The position numbers and the translations under genes are program-made. This document shows, one piece after another, positions 8,889 to 16,745 of a DNA stretch of 41,855 nt. The notes below the pieces were generated by a model. It saw only the letters and a program-made list of their open reading frames with translations. It did no database searches and was not told the DNA's origin. Each line of letters starts with the position of its first letter. Positions within the stretch are counted from its first letter, which is position 1. Origin of the DNA: Promicromonospora sp. MEB111 (GTDB lineage: Bacteria > Actinomycetota > Actinomycetes > Actinomycetales > Cellulomonadaceae); contig NZ_JARVSD010000031.1 of NCBI RefSeq assembly GCF_030209445.1, positions 1-41,855 on the forward strand, read 5' to 3'.

Positions 8889-9088
8889 GCCGGAGTGCAG
8901 CGCAGGGTGCGGGCCGAGGAACGAGGCACGCGCCCGAAGCGGAGCGCAGGCACAGTCCGACCGAGGGGATCGAGGACTGAGCCGGAGTGCAGCGCAGGGT
9001 GCGGGCCGAGGAACGAGGCACGCGCCCGAAGCGGAGCGCAGGCACAGTCCGACCGAGGGGATCGAGGACTGAGCCGGAGTGCAGCGCA
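8877..9088. repeat. 92-bp tandem direct repeat, 2.3 copies
   Basis: Units start at 8877, 8969 and 9061, each with ATCGAGGACTGAGCCGGAG. The first two full units (8877-8968 and 8969-9060) appear identical by eye; the third stops matching after 28 bp at about 9088. The first unit contains the final codons and stop of the methyltransferase gene, so the duplication copies a gene end plus 80 bp of downstream DNA. There are no spacers, so this is not a CRISPR array. Short open frames inside it are repeats of the same translation and are not likely genes. Confidence 0.93.
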
Positions 9089-9168
9089 CGTCCGAAATGT
9101 CTGGCGAAGGTAAACATACCGTCTTCAATCCTTCGCGAGCCATCCACAACTGCCCCCTGGGACGCCAA

Positions 9169-9184
9169 CCTACGGTCCCGTAGG
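9169..9184. promoter_or_regulatory. palindromic operator upstream of the desaturase
   Basis: CCTACGGTCCCGTAGG is a perfect inverted repeat (7+2+7) lying 77 bp before the desaturase start. Flanking bases extend it with one mismatch (AA on the left, CT on the right). The form fits a TetR-type dimer site. From memory, ACCTACGG-type palindromes precede desaturase genes in other actinobacteria, but I cannot verify this here and no regulator gene is adjacent. The remainder of 9089-9260 contains an AT-richer patch (AAGGTAAACATACC, 9109-9122) that may hold promoter elements, plus a GTGAGGA ribosome binding site just before 9261. Confidence 0.6.
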
Positions 9185-9260
9185 CTCGAGAGCATCTGCA
9201 CGCGGGCGGCACCGTCCAACTCCACGGCTGGGAAGTCGAACCCAAGCATGTGAGGACCAC

Positions 9261-10370
9261 ATGGCCCAAGCTGCCCCCGCCGTCCGCGACGGCTTTCGAC
9301 CGACCGCACCCCGTGATCCCGGCGCCGAGCCCGTGACCAGCACGTACTCGTCGCTGGCCCGCACGGTGCGCGACGCCGGTCTGCTGGGCCGGGCTCACCG
9401 CTACTACGCCTGGGTCCTCGCCGCGCTCACGGTCGCGCTCGGTGGGATCGTCACCGGCTTCGTGCTCCTGGGCGACTCGTGGCTCCAGCTCCTGATGGCC
9501 GGCGCGCTCGGCCTCGTCCTGACCCAGTTCGCCTTCGTGGCCCACGAGGCCTCGCACCGGCAGGTCTTCGAGTCCGGCCCCCGCAACGACCGCGTGGGGC
9601 GGCTGCTGGCCAACGTCGTCGTCGGCATCAGCTACTCGTGGTGGATGACCAAGCACACCAGGCACCACGCCAACCCGAACAAGATGGGCAAGGACCCGGA
9701 CATCGAGAACGACACCATCGCGTTCACGGAGGAGGGCGTGCGACAGAACCGCGGGCTGGTCCGTCTGATCAACCGGTACCAGGGCTGGCTGTTCTTCCCG
9801 CTGCTCACGCTCGAGGGCCTGAACCTGCACCTCATCTCGGTCCGCTCGCTGCTCAAGGGCAGCCCCGAGACCCTGCGCTCCCGCGTCCGCGAGCTCGTCA
9901 CCATCACGATCCGTCTCGGCGTCTACGTCGCGATCCTGTTCTGGGCACTGCCGCCCGGCATGGCCTTCGCGTTCCTCGGCGTGCAGCTGGCCGTGTTCGG
10001 TGTCTACATGGGCGCGTCGTTCGCCCCGAACCACAAGGGCATGGCGATCATCCCCGCCGACAGCCGCATCGACTTCCTGTCCAAGCAGGTCCTCACCTCG
10101 CGGAACATCCGCGGCGGCCGGTTCATGAACATCCTGATGGGCGGCCTCAACTTCCAGATCGAGCACCACCTCTTCCCGAGCATGCCGCGCCCGCACCTCA
10201 TCAGGACCGCGGAGATCGTCCGGGAGCACTGCGCGACGCTCGGGATCCCCTACACGGAGACCAGCCTGGCGCGGTCGTACATGATCGTCGTCAACTACCT
10301 CAACAAGGTCGGGCTCGCCGCACGCGACCCGTTCGACTGCCCGCAGTACACGCTGATGCGCAAGGTCTGA
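9261..10370 (+). CDS. membrane fatty-acid (acyl-CoA) desaturase
   Basis: This 369-residue integral membrane di-iron desaturase inserts a cis double bond into fatty acyl chains and so tunes membrane fluidity. The three histidine clusters are present: HEASH (95-99), HTRHH (132-136) and EHHLFP (301-306). Hydrophobic segments lie at about 50-72, 76-95, 115-130 and 210-240. The FQIEHHLFP context is typical of front-end/linoleoyl-type and actinobacterial acyl-CoA desaturases. GTGAGGACCAC precedes ATG 9261. A palindromic operator upstream suggests control by a lipid-sensing repressor encoded elsewhere. The stop is only 9 bp from the convergent tdk stop, with no hairpin between. The electron donor (ferredoxin/reductase) is not encoded nearby. 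Confidence 0.93.
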   Translation: MAQAAPAVRDGFRPTAPRDPGAEPVTSTYSSLARTVRDAGLLGRAHRYYAWVLAALTVALGGIVTGFVLLGDSWLQLLMAGALGLVLTQFAFVAHEASHRQVFESGPRNDRVGRLLANVVVGISYSWWMTKHTRHHANPNKMGKDPDIENDTIAFTEEGVRQNRGLVRLINRYQGWLFFPLLTLEGLNLHLISVRSLLKGSPETLRSRVRELVTITIRLGVYVAILFWALPPGMAFAFLGVQLAVFGVYMGASFAPNHKGMAIIPADSRIDFLSKQVLTSRNIRGGRFMNILMGGLNFQIEHHLFPSMPRPHLIRTAEIVREHCATLGIPYTETSLARSYMIVVNYLNKVGLAARDPFDCPQYTLMRKV

Positions 10371-10379
10371 CGACCCCGG

Positions 10380-10985
10380 TCATCCCGCGACGGCGGCGTG
10401 CCTCCGACAGCGGGCCTCGTACGACTCCGACCCGCCCACGTGCGCCGCGACCGGCACGAGCGCGTCGTCCGGCTGGGCGGAGCCGGCGTCGGGCACGGGC
10501 GGCGCGCCGGGCAGCCGCACGTGGAAGGCGGCGTCCGCCCCGCAGACGGAGCAGACCGCTGTGAGCTTCTCCACGGACTCGGCCAGCGCCATGAGCTCGG
10601 GCAGGGGTGCGAAGGGCTGCCCGTCGAAGGTGACGGACAGCCCGGCGACGACCACCACGAGCCCGCGGTCCGCCAGGTCGGAGACGACGGGCACCAGGTC
10701 CGCGCCGAAGAACTGGGCCTCGTCGACGGCGACGAGCTCGGTCCCCGGACCGAGCAGGCCGGGGATCTCGCCGGCGTCCGACACCGTGTGCGACGGCAGG
10801 CCCTGGCCGGAGTGCGACGTCACCCGGCCGACGCCGCGCCGGTCGTCCAGGGCGTGGCTCACCACGACCACGCCGCGCCGCGCGATCCGGGCGCGACGCA
10901 CCCGGCGCAGCAGCTCCTCGGACTTGCCCGCGAACATCGGGCCGGCGATGACCTCGAGGCGTCCCGCGCCCAGACCGTCTTCCAT
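10380..10985 (-). CDS. tdk: thymidine kinase (type II, TK1-like)
   Basis: Tdk phosphorylates thymidine with ATP in pyrimidine salvage. The 201-residue protein has the P-loop GPMFAGKS (15-22), the Walker-B-like DEAQFF, a lasso-loop region with VVVAGLSVTFDGQPF, and zinc-ligand motifs CSVCGADA and a C-terminal YEARCRRH. These mark the TK1-like rather than the herpesvirus-like class. The C-terminal part includes a Pro/Ala-rich insert (GAPPVPDAGSAQPDD). The gene is monocistronic or follows the acyltransferase gene. The ribosome binding site before ATG 10985 is weak. A large hairpin lies upstream at 11035-11097. Confidence 0.95.
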   Translation of the reverse strand: MEDGLGAGRLEVIAGPMFAGKSEELLRRVRRARIARRGVVVVSHALDDRRGVGRVTSHSGQGLPSHTVSDAGEIPGLLGPGTELVAVDEAQFFGADLVPVVSDLADRGLVVVVAGLSVTFDGQPFAPLPELMALAESVEKLTAVCSVCGADAAFHVRLPGAPPVPDAGSAQPDDALVPVAAHVGGSESYEARCRRHAAVAG

Positions 10986-11034
10986 GGGTGCCAGTCAAGC
11001 ATCCTGGCGCCCGCCCGACCGGGAGATGAGCGAG

Positions 11035-11097
11035 ACGCCTGGGGAGGGGTGACGGAGACGTAGCAGTGCTCGCTCTCCGTTACCCCTCCCCAGGCGT
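11035..11097. repeat. long hairpin palindrome between acyltransferase gene and tdk
   Basis: Arms 11035-11057 and 11075-11097 (23 bp each, starting ACGCCTGGGGAGGGG) match with one mismatch, around a 17-nt loop. It lies 26 bp beyond the acyltransferase stop, in the position of a terminator, but lacks a U-run. No second copy is seen in this window. Confidence 0.8.
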
Positions 11098-11122
11098 ACA
11101 CACCTCCTGCGGCCGACGACAC

Positions 11123-12280
11123 CTACAGCACGCGCGCCACGCCCGGGATGCGCCGCAGCAGGTAGGCGACGCCCCAGCACAGCGGTACCGACAGGGCGAG
11201 CAGCACCAGGAACTTCACGCCCGCGGGGGCCACGAGCGGCGACAGCAGCACCGCGACGCCCACCAGCACCAGCGGGTGGATGACGTACACCGCGAACGAG
11301 TGCCGCGCGGCGAACCGGGCCCAGGCGGGCTGCCCCGAGAACCGCTCCCGGAACAGCACCAGCAGGCCCACGACCGCGCCGATGGCGACGACGTTCTCGG
11401 TGAGGCTCTGGCCGAGCAGCGCGAGGATCCCGGCGTCCGGCGCGCTCGCGAGGGCCGACACGCCCAGCGCCGGCCCCACCCCGACGAACGCCATGATCAG
11501 CGCGACCCGGCCCTGCCGCACCGTGAGCGCGGTCAGCCAGCCACGGCGCGCGGCGACGAGCCCCGCAACGAAGAGCAGCACGTACTGCGGCAGGTAGGCC
11601 GGCGTCGGGAGGCCGACACCCGCCCAGTACGTACCGAGGGGGACGGCGAGCCGCCAGAGGGCGGTCACGACGGTCAGTACCGCGACGAACCCGGCGATCA
11701 TCCGGAAGCTCAGGGGCTGCGCGGCCAGGGCCGGAACGCCGTCCGCGGCGCCGTCGGCCGGAGCCGCCAGGGCGGCGGGCCGGGCCGCGGACCGTGCCCG
11801 CAGGGCGCGGACCGCCGCGTAGGCGAGCGACATCGCCAGGAGCACCTCGACGAACCACATGGAGCCGGGGTCGCCCGCGCTGAACCAGAAGTGGAGGAAC
11901 GACTCCCCCTGTGCACGGCGCTCGGGCCAGCCCGGCAGGGACAGCACCGGGCGCGCGACCAGCCAGAAGGCGACCAGCGGGACGCCCAGGCGGACGAGCC
12001 GGTCGCGGGCGAACGCGCCCGGCCCCTTGCGGTCCACCGAACCGGGCACGAACAGACCGGAGAGCAGGAAGAAGAAGCCCATGAACCAGAACTGGTTCGC
12101 GACGACGAACGCCAGGAGCGCGAGCCCGGACAGGCTCTCGCTGGGCTCGGTCCAGTACCACATCGGGAGAGCGCCGTAGGTCAGGGCGCAATGGTGGGCC
12201 AGGACCAGCACGGTCAGCAGGATCCGCAGGTTGTCGACGTACCCCAGCCGGGTGGTCGGCCTCGCGGCGATCGTTGTCAT
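11123..12280 (-). CDS. acyltransferase-3 family integral membrane protein
   Basis: The 385-residue protein has about ten hydrophobic helices. It begins with the acyltransferase-3 pattern, LGYVDNLRILLTVLVLAHHCALTY (residues about 11-34), with a His pair in the first helix. Such proteins O-acylate cell-surface glycans, peptidoglycan or small molecules. The C-terminal half keeps SFAVYVIHPLVLVGVAVLL, the usual final-helix motif. I chose ATG 12280 because GGAGACCGAG lies just upstream. The frame stays open to 12442, but that would run through the rne terminator. A second ATG at 12319 lies inside a palindromic operator and lacks a ribosome binding site. Substrate unknown. Confidence 0.87.
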   Translation of the reverse strand: MTTIAARPTTRLGYVDNLRILLTVLVLAHHCALTYGALPMWYWTEPSESLSGLALLAFVVANQFWFMGFFFLLSGLFVPGSVDRKGPGAFARDRLVRLGVPLVAFWLVARPVLSLPGWPERRAQGESFLHFWFSAGDPGSMWFVEVLLAMSLAYAAVRALRARSAARPAALAAPADGAADGVPALAAQPLSFRMIAGFVAVLTVVTALWRLAVPLGTYWAGVGLPTPAYLPQYVLLFVAGLVAARRGWLTALTVRQGRVALIMAFVGVGPALGVSALASAPDAGILALLGQSLTENVVAIGAVVGLLVLFRERFSGQPAWARFAARHSFAVYVIHPLVLVGVAVLLSPLVAPAGVKFLVLLALSVPLCWGVAYLLRRIPGVARVL

Positions 12281-12311
12281 CTCGGTCTCCGTCGTCTCGG
12301 TCTTGCCTCGT

Positions 12312-12337
12312 TGGTTCATTACTCGACTAATGAACCA
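12312..12337. promoter_or_regulatory. 26-bp palindromic operator for the acyltransferase gene
   Basis: TGGTTCATTA (12312-12321) and TAATGAACCA (12328-12337) are perfect 10-bp inverted arms around CTCGAC. The site lies 32 bp upstream of ATG 12280 in an AT-rich island within very GC-rich DNA. The size and centre fit a TetR- or MarR-type dimer site that would block the gene's promoter. No regulator gene is adjacent, so it would be encoded elsewhere. The remaining DNA of 12281-12512 holds the rne terminator and nothing else I can name. Confidence 0.65.
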
Positions 12338-12423
12338 CAGAACGCATGAGGTCCGCAACCACTCTGCGCGAGCAAGTTCCCGGGCAGCCGTCGAAGGCGG
12401 TTCCCGAGCCGCGTGCGGGCACG

Positions 12424-12462
12424 AAAAAACGAGGGCCGCCACCTCGCGGTGGCGACCCTCGT
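12424..12462 (-). terminator. rho-independent terminator of rne
   Basis: On the minus strand, a 15-bp stem (ACGAGGGTCGCCACC, one G-U pair) closes a GCGA tetraloop and runs straight into six or more Ts (12429-12424). It is 50 bp beyond the rne stop and is the clearest intrinsic terminator in the window. Confidence 0.92.
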
Positions 12463-12512
12463 CCGGATCAGGTCAGCGGCCCATCAGCCGCGCCCAGAAA
12501 CCCTTCTTCGGC

Positions 12513-15500
12513 TCAGGCGACCTCGTCGCCAGCTCCTTTGGGCGGTTCCGGCTGCCCAGTGCCGGAGCCCCCCTCCGGCGCGTCGCTCACCGACGTCGCG
12601 GCTTCCGCCGGCGAGTCCGCGGAGGCGGAGGTGTCTGCGGGAGCCGGCGAAGCGGCGGAGGCGGACGACGCGGAGTCCGACGCACCGGACCCGGCGGCGG
12701 GCAGCTGGATCTGGTCCAGCGTGGAGGGCCCGTCCTCCGCCACGTCCTTCGTCTCGTGCGCGTGCTGCGCCGCGGCGGCGATCGTGGCGAGCGTGGCCTT
12801 GACCGCCTCGCGCGCCTCGGACCGCTCCTCGGGCAGGCTGGCGACCGGCGCCGTCTGCTCGGGCGCGGGGGCCGCCTTCTCCTTGACCTCCTTGCCGCGC
12901 TTGCGGCGCGACCGCGCGGCGCGCGGGCTCTCGTCGACCGCGGCGGAAGCGGAGGCGACGCCGGAGCCCGGCTTCTCGATCGGCTCCTCGTGCACGATGA
13001 AGCCGCGGCCCTTGCAGTGCTCGCAGGTCTCGGAGAACGCCTCGACCAGACCCTGGCCCACGCGCTTGCGCGTCATCTGGACCAGGCCCAGCGAGGTCAC
13101 CTCCGCCACCTGGTGCTTGGTGCGGTCCCGGCCGAGGCACTCGACGAGGCGCCGCAGCACGAGGTCACGGTTGGACTCCAGCACCATGTCGATGAAGTCG
13201 ATGACGATGATGCCGCCGATGTCGCGCAGGCGGAGCTGCCGCACGATCTCCTCGGCCGCCTCGAGGTTGTTCCGCGTGACGGTCTCCTCGAGCGTGCCGC
13301 CCGCACCGGTGAACTTGCCGGTGTTGACGTCCACGACGGTCATGGCCTCGGTGCGGTCGATGACCAGCGAGCCGCCCGACGGGAGCCAGACCTTGCGGTC
13401 CATACCCTTGGCGAGCTGCTCGTCCACCCGGTGCACCGTGAACACGTCGGTGTTCTCGACCCACTTGGACACGCGCTCGCGCAGGTCCGGGGCCAGCTCC
13501 TCGACGTAGTGCGCGATCTCGTCCCACGCACCCTCGCCCTGCACCACCAACGACGAGAAGTCGTCGTTGAAGATGTCGCGGACCACGCGGATCGCCATGT
13601 CCGGCTCACCCTGCAGCAGGGCCGGGGCGTTCGCCTTCTTGGACTTGGCCTGGATGGCGTCCCACTGGCCCTGCAGACGCTCGACGTCGGCGCGCAGCTC
13701 GTCCTCGCTCGCCCCCTCGGCGGCGGTGCGCACGATGACGCCCGCGCCGTCCGGGACCACCTCGCGGAGGATCTTCTTGAGGCGCGACCGCTCGGTGTCG
13801 GGCAGCTTGCGGCTGATGCCGGTCATGCCGCCGCCGGGCACGAACACGAGGTACCGGCCGGCCAGCGTGACCTGGCTCGTGAGCCGGGCACCCTTGTGGC
13901 CGATCGGGTCCTTGGTGACCTGCACCAGGACGGAGTCGCCCGACTTGAGCGCCTGCTCGATCCGGCGCGGCTGGCCCTCCAGGCCCGCCGCGTCCCAGTT
14001 GACCTCGCCGGCGTACAGCACGGCGTTGCGGCCCTTGCCGACGTCGACGAACGCGGCCTCCATGGACGGCAGCACGTTCTGGACGCGGCCCAGGTACACG
14101 TTGCCGGCCATCGACGCCTGCGACTGCTGCGAGACGTAGTGCTCCACGAGCACGCCGTCCTCCAGCACCGCGATCTGCGTGCGGCCGTCCTTCTCGCGCA
14201 CGATCATCGACCGCTGCACCGACTCGCGGCGGGCCAGGAACTCGGCCTCGGTGATGATCTGGCGGCGCCGGCCGTGGTCGCGACCCTCGCGGCGACGCTG
14301 ACGCTTCGCCTCGAGACGGGTCGAGCCCTTCAGCGCGGTGACCTCGTCGCTGCGGCTCGTGCGGGCGGCCGCGGCCTCGGCCCGCTCGCCACGGGTGCCC
14401 CGGCGACGCCGGCGCCGACGACGGCTGCCGCCCTCGCCCTCGCCCTCGTCACCCTCCGCGGCATCCTGGCCGGCGTCCTCGGCGTCGCCTTCCTCGTCCG
14501 CGGACGACTGTGCGTCCGCGTCCTCCTCGGACTCGTCGTCCTGGTCCTCGTCCGCCGAGTCGTCCATGTCGTCCGCGCGGTTCGTGCGGCCGCCGCGGCG
14601 GCCCCGGCCACCCCGGCGACGACGACGGCGCGACGGGCGCACCTCCTCGTCGTCGTACTCCTCGAAGTCCTCCGGGGCGAGCTCCTCGAGCTCGACGCCC
14701 TCGGCGACCAGCTCCTCCTCGATGGCGCCGACCTCGTCGACCGCTGCCGCGTCGTCCTCGCTCAGCTCCGCGGCGATGAACTGCGGGGCGGCCGGGACGG
14801 TGGCCTCGGGAGCAGGCGTCTCGGCCGGAGCGTCGCCCGTGGGCTCGGCGTGGGCGGGCGCGCTCTCCTGCACGGCGGGCTCGGCAACGGCCGGCTCGGT
14901 GCTCGGACCCGTGCGGCGCACGGCCCGGCGGGAACCCGACCGGCGGGTGCGGGGCTCCGCGACGGTCTCTGACCGCGCCTCCGTGGGCGCGACGGCGGGT
15001 GCCTCCGCGGCGGGCGCGTCGGCGACGGGCGCCTCGGCCTGCGGCGCGGGGGTCTCGGCCCGAGGGGCAGGCTGCTCGGCGGCCTGCTCGGCAGGGCGGG
15101 CGACCGGACGCGCGAACGTCGGCGTCAGGTCCTGCGGGCGCGGCGGTCCGGCGGGGGCCTGCGCGCGGCGCGAACGGCGCGCCGACGAGTCGTCCGGCGC
15201 CTGGAACAGCAGCGCCGTGGTGGCCAGACGCGGCACGCGCGTGCCGGCCGTGGTCGCGGCGGGCGACGTCGCGGGCTGCGCGGGCGCCTCGGGCTGCTCG
15301 AACGCCGGGCGGCGGCCGCCACGACGTGTGCGGGCCCGCGCGTCGGGCTCGGCCGGGGCCTCGGCGGCGGGCGCTTCCGCAGCGGGCGTCTCGGCGGCAG
15401 CCGGCTCGACCGGGGCATCCTCGGCCGGCGCGGGCTCGACGGCCTGCTCCACGACGGGCTTGCGGCGTGACCGGCTGCGCTTGGGCGCGGGCTCGGGCTC

Positions 15501-16295
15501 CGCCGTGGCCTCGGCCGACGGCTCTGCCGAGGCGGCCTCCGCCGTCGGCTCGGCCTTCCGGCGGGTCCGGCGCTTCGGCGCGGCCTTCTCCGTCGCTTCG
15601 GCGGGCTCGGCGGACGGGCCGCCGGGCAGCACGATGTCGTCGAGGCTCGCGACACCGCGGGCCGGCTCCTCGGCGGCAGCCTCGGCAGCGACGGGCTCCG
15701 GCAGGTCGAGGTCGAGCGGGGCGGCCTGCTCGGCGGGCGCCTCGGGCTCGACGGAAGCCTCGGGCTCCGCGGCAACCTCGGGCTCGGCCGCCACGACGGC
15801 CTCGGGCTCGACCGCGGGCTCGACGGCGGGAGTCGCGTCCGCGGTGATCTCCCTCTCAGCGGGCGCGATCTCCTCGGCCACGACGGGCTCCGCGGCGACC
15901 GGCCGGGCCGCCGTCGGCTCCTCGGCGGGAGCCGCAGCGGCGGGCGCCTCGGCCGCGGTGGGCGAGGAGACGCCGCGCGTGGCGCGACGGCGCGGGCGCT
16001 TGGTGGTGGGCTCACCGGCCGCGGGGGCCGCGGAGGTCGCGACCGCCGCGGTGCCGCCCGTGGTCACGGGCTGGCTCTCCGCCGGTGCGGCGGGGGCGTC
16101 GGACGGGCCGACGACGATGGGCTCGACGTTCGTCGCCGTCGAGACGACGGACCGTGTGGCCCGACGACGCGGGCGCTTGGCCGGCGTCGCGTCCGCCGGA
16201 GCCTCCCCACCAGTGGTGACCTGGGCGTTCGCCTCAGGTGCGTCGTGATCATCCTGTGACCCGATGGTCGAACCGGTGGTGCTGGAAGGCGTCAC
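12513..16295 (-). CDS. rne: ribonuclease E/G with very long disordered N-terminus
   Basis: RNase E/G is the main endoribonuclease of mRNA decay and rRNA processing. The start is GTG 16295, with AGGAGC eight bases upstream, giving 1260 aa; the frame stays open much further upstream without a start signal. About 600 N-terminal residues are low-complexity Ala/Pro/Glu with repeated KRPRRRATR-like basic patches, an acidic stretch and arginine-rich blocks. The catalytic core follows: S1 domain with AAFVDVGKGRNAVLYAGEVNW, metal-binding VVDVNTGKFTG and IDFIDM, and the Zn-link-like CEHCKGRGF. A C-terminal Ala/Pro/Ser tail closes it. This matches actinobacterial RNase E, with disordered arms on both sides of the core. 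The gene has a long leader and its own terminator. Confidence 0.96.
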   Translation of the reverse strand: MTPSSTTGSTIGSQDDHDAPEANAQVTTGGEAPADATPAKRPRRRATRSVVSTATNVEPIVVGPSDAPAAPAESQPVTTGGTAAVATSAAPAAGEPTTKRPRRRATRGVSSPTAAEAPAAAAPAEEPTAARPVAAEPVVAEEIAPAEREITADATPAVEPAVEPEAVVAAEPEVAAEPEASVEPEAPAEQAAPLDLDLPEPVAAEAAAEEPARGVASLDDIVLPGGPSAEPAEATEKAAPKRRTRRKAEPTAEAASAEPSAEATAEPEPAPKRSRSRRKPVVEQAVEPAPAEDAPVEPAAAETPAAEAPAAEAPAEPDARARTRRGGRRPAFEQPEAPAQPATSPAATTAGTRVPRLATTALLFQAPDDSSARRSRRAQAPAGPPRPQDLTPTFARPVARPAEQAAEQPAPRAETPAPQAEAPVADAPAAEAPAVAPTEARSETVAEPRTRRSGSRRAVRRTGPSTEPAVAEPAVQESAPAHAEPTGDAPAETPAPEATVPAAPQFIAAELSEDDAAAVDEVGAIEEELVAEGVELEELAPEDFEEYDDEEVRPSRRRRRRGGRGRRGGRTNRADDMDDSADEDQDDESEEDADAQSSADEEGDAEDAGQDAAEGDEGEGEGGSRRRRRRRRGTRGERAEAAAARTSRSDEVTALKGSTRLEAKRQRRREGRDHGRRRQIITEAEFLARRESVQRSMIVREKDGRTQIAVLEDGVLVEHYVSQQSQASMAGNVYLGRVQNVLPSMEAAFVDVGKGRNAVLYAGEVNWDAAGLEGQPRRIEQALKSGDSVLVQVTKDPIGHKGARLTSQVTLAGRYLVFVPGGGMTGISRKLPDTERSRLKKILREVVPDGAGVIVRTAAEGASEDELRADVERLQGQWDAIQAKSKKANAPALLQGEPDMAIRVVRDIFNDDFSSLVVQGEGAWDEIAHYVEELAPDLRERVSKWVENTDVFTVHRVDEQLAKGMDRKVWLPSGGSLVIDRTEAMTVVDVNTGKFTGAGGTLEETVTRNNLEAAEEIVRQLRLRDIGGIIVIDFIDMVLESNRDLVLRRLVECLGRDRTKHQVAEVTSLGLVQMTRKRVGQGLVEAFSETCEHCKGRGFIVHEEPIEKPGSGVASASAAVDESPRAARSRRKRGKEVKEKAAPAPEQTAPVASLPEERSEAREAVKATLATIAAAAQHAHETKDVAEDGPSTLDQIQLPAAGSGASDSASSASAASPAPADTSASADSPAEAATSVSDAPEGGSGTGQPEPPKGAGDEVA

Positions 16296-16628
16296 GTGAG
16301 GTGCTCCTGTAGCCGGCGTCCGCTCCACACCATGCGGACCGCCAGGCGGTCGGTCGTCCGGTGGATGCGCCGCGGCGAAGCGACACATCTGGACGGAAGT
16401 CTCGGCTGCGGCCCTGTTCCTGCGGTCTTCGCGGACGCCTGCGGCCACGTTCTGTCGTGACTGCGGCACCGCGTGCGGATCGCGGGCAGTGTTGGACTCT
16501 GCAGTCCACGCAGGGATGTGGCCTGCGCGGGTTCGACCAGTATCGCACAGGAGACCATGCCTGCACCGCCCGCATCTGAGCCTTGGGCAACAAAGAGCCA
16601 AACCGCGCTCCAAGTCCGTGTACAGTGC
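16296..16628 (-). promoter_or_regulatory. rne leader / divergent promoter region
   Basis: This gene-free DNA separates divergent rne and cydA. A possible minus-strand extended -10 (TGCGATACT) lies at about 16541-16549, without a convincing -35; it would leave a leader of roughly 240 nt before GTG 16295. The leader is rich in CCGCAG repeats. Long 5' leaders allow RNase E to control its own mRNA in other bacteria; that this happens here is only an inference. I see no open frame worth calling. Confidence 0.4.
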
Positions 16629-16648
16629 CTTGTGAAGACATTCACAAG
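16629..16648 (+). promoter_or_regulatory. Rex (NADH/NAD+ sensor) operator upstream of cydA
   Basis: TTGTGAAGACATTCACAA (16630-16647) is a perfect inverted repeat matching the Rex site form TTGTGA-N6-TCACAA; flanking C and G extend it. It lies about 98 bp before the cydA start and three bases downstream of a possible -10 (TACAGT, 16621-16626), a position where bound repressor would block transcription. Rex control of cydABCD is established in Streptomyces and other Gram-positives. The rex gene is not in this window. Confidence 0.85.
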
Positions 16649-16745
16649 CGACGCCTTCACCCCGTGGCAACGCGCGGACCTGGCAGATCAGGCCTAGCGT
16701 CCCAAGGGAAGAAGCCGTTTCGGAGACACACCTCAGGAGCCCGGA

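Noticed and set aside
8877-9088. CRISPR-like array
   Set aside because: Units are directly adjacent 92-mers with no spacers and no cas genes nearby.
8895-9253. Short plus-strand frames starting MQRRVRAEERGTRPK
   Set aside because: They are translations of the 92-bp tandem repeat, without a ribosome binding site.
8154-10229. Long minus-strand open frame of about 690 codons opposite the methyltransferase and desaturase genes
   Set aside because: Its translation is low-complexity Arg/Gly/Asp-rich text and both plus-strand genes have intact family motifs.
12281-12442. Longer N-terminus for the acyltransferase protein
   Set aside because: It would run through the palindromic operator and the rne terminator; ATG 12280 has the better ribosome binding site.
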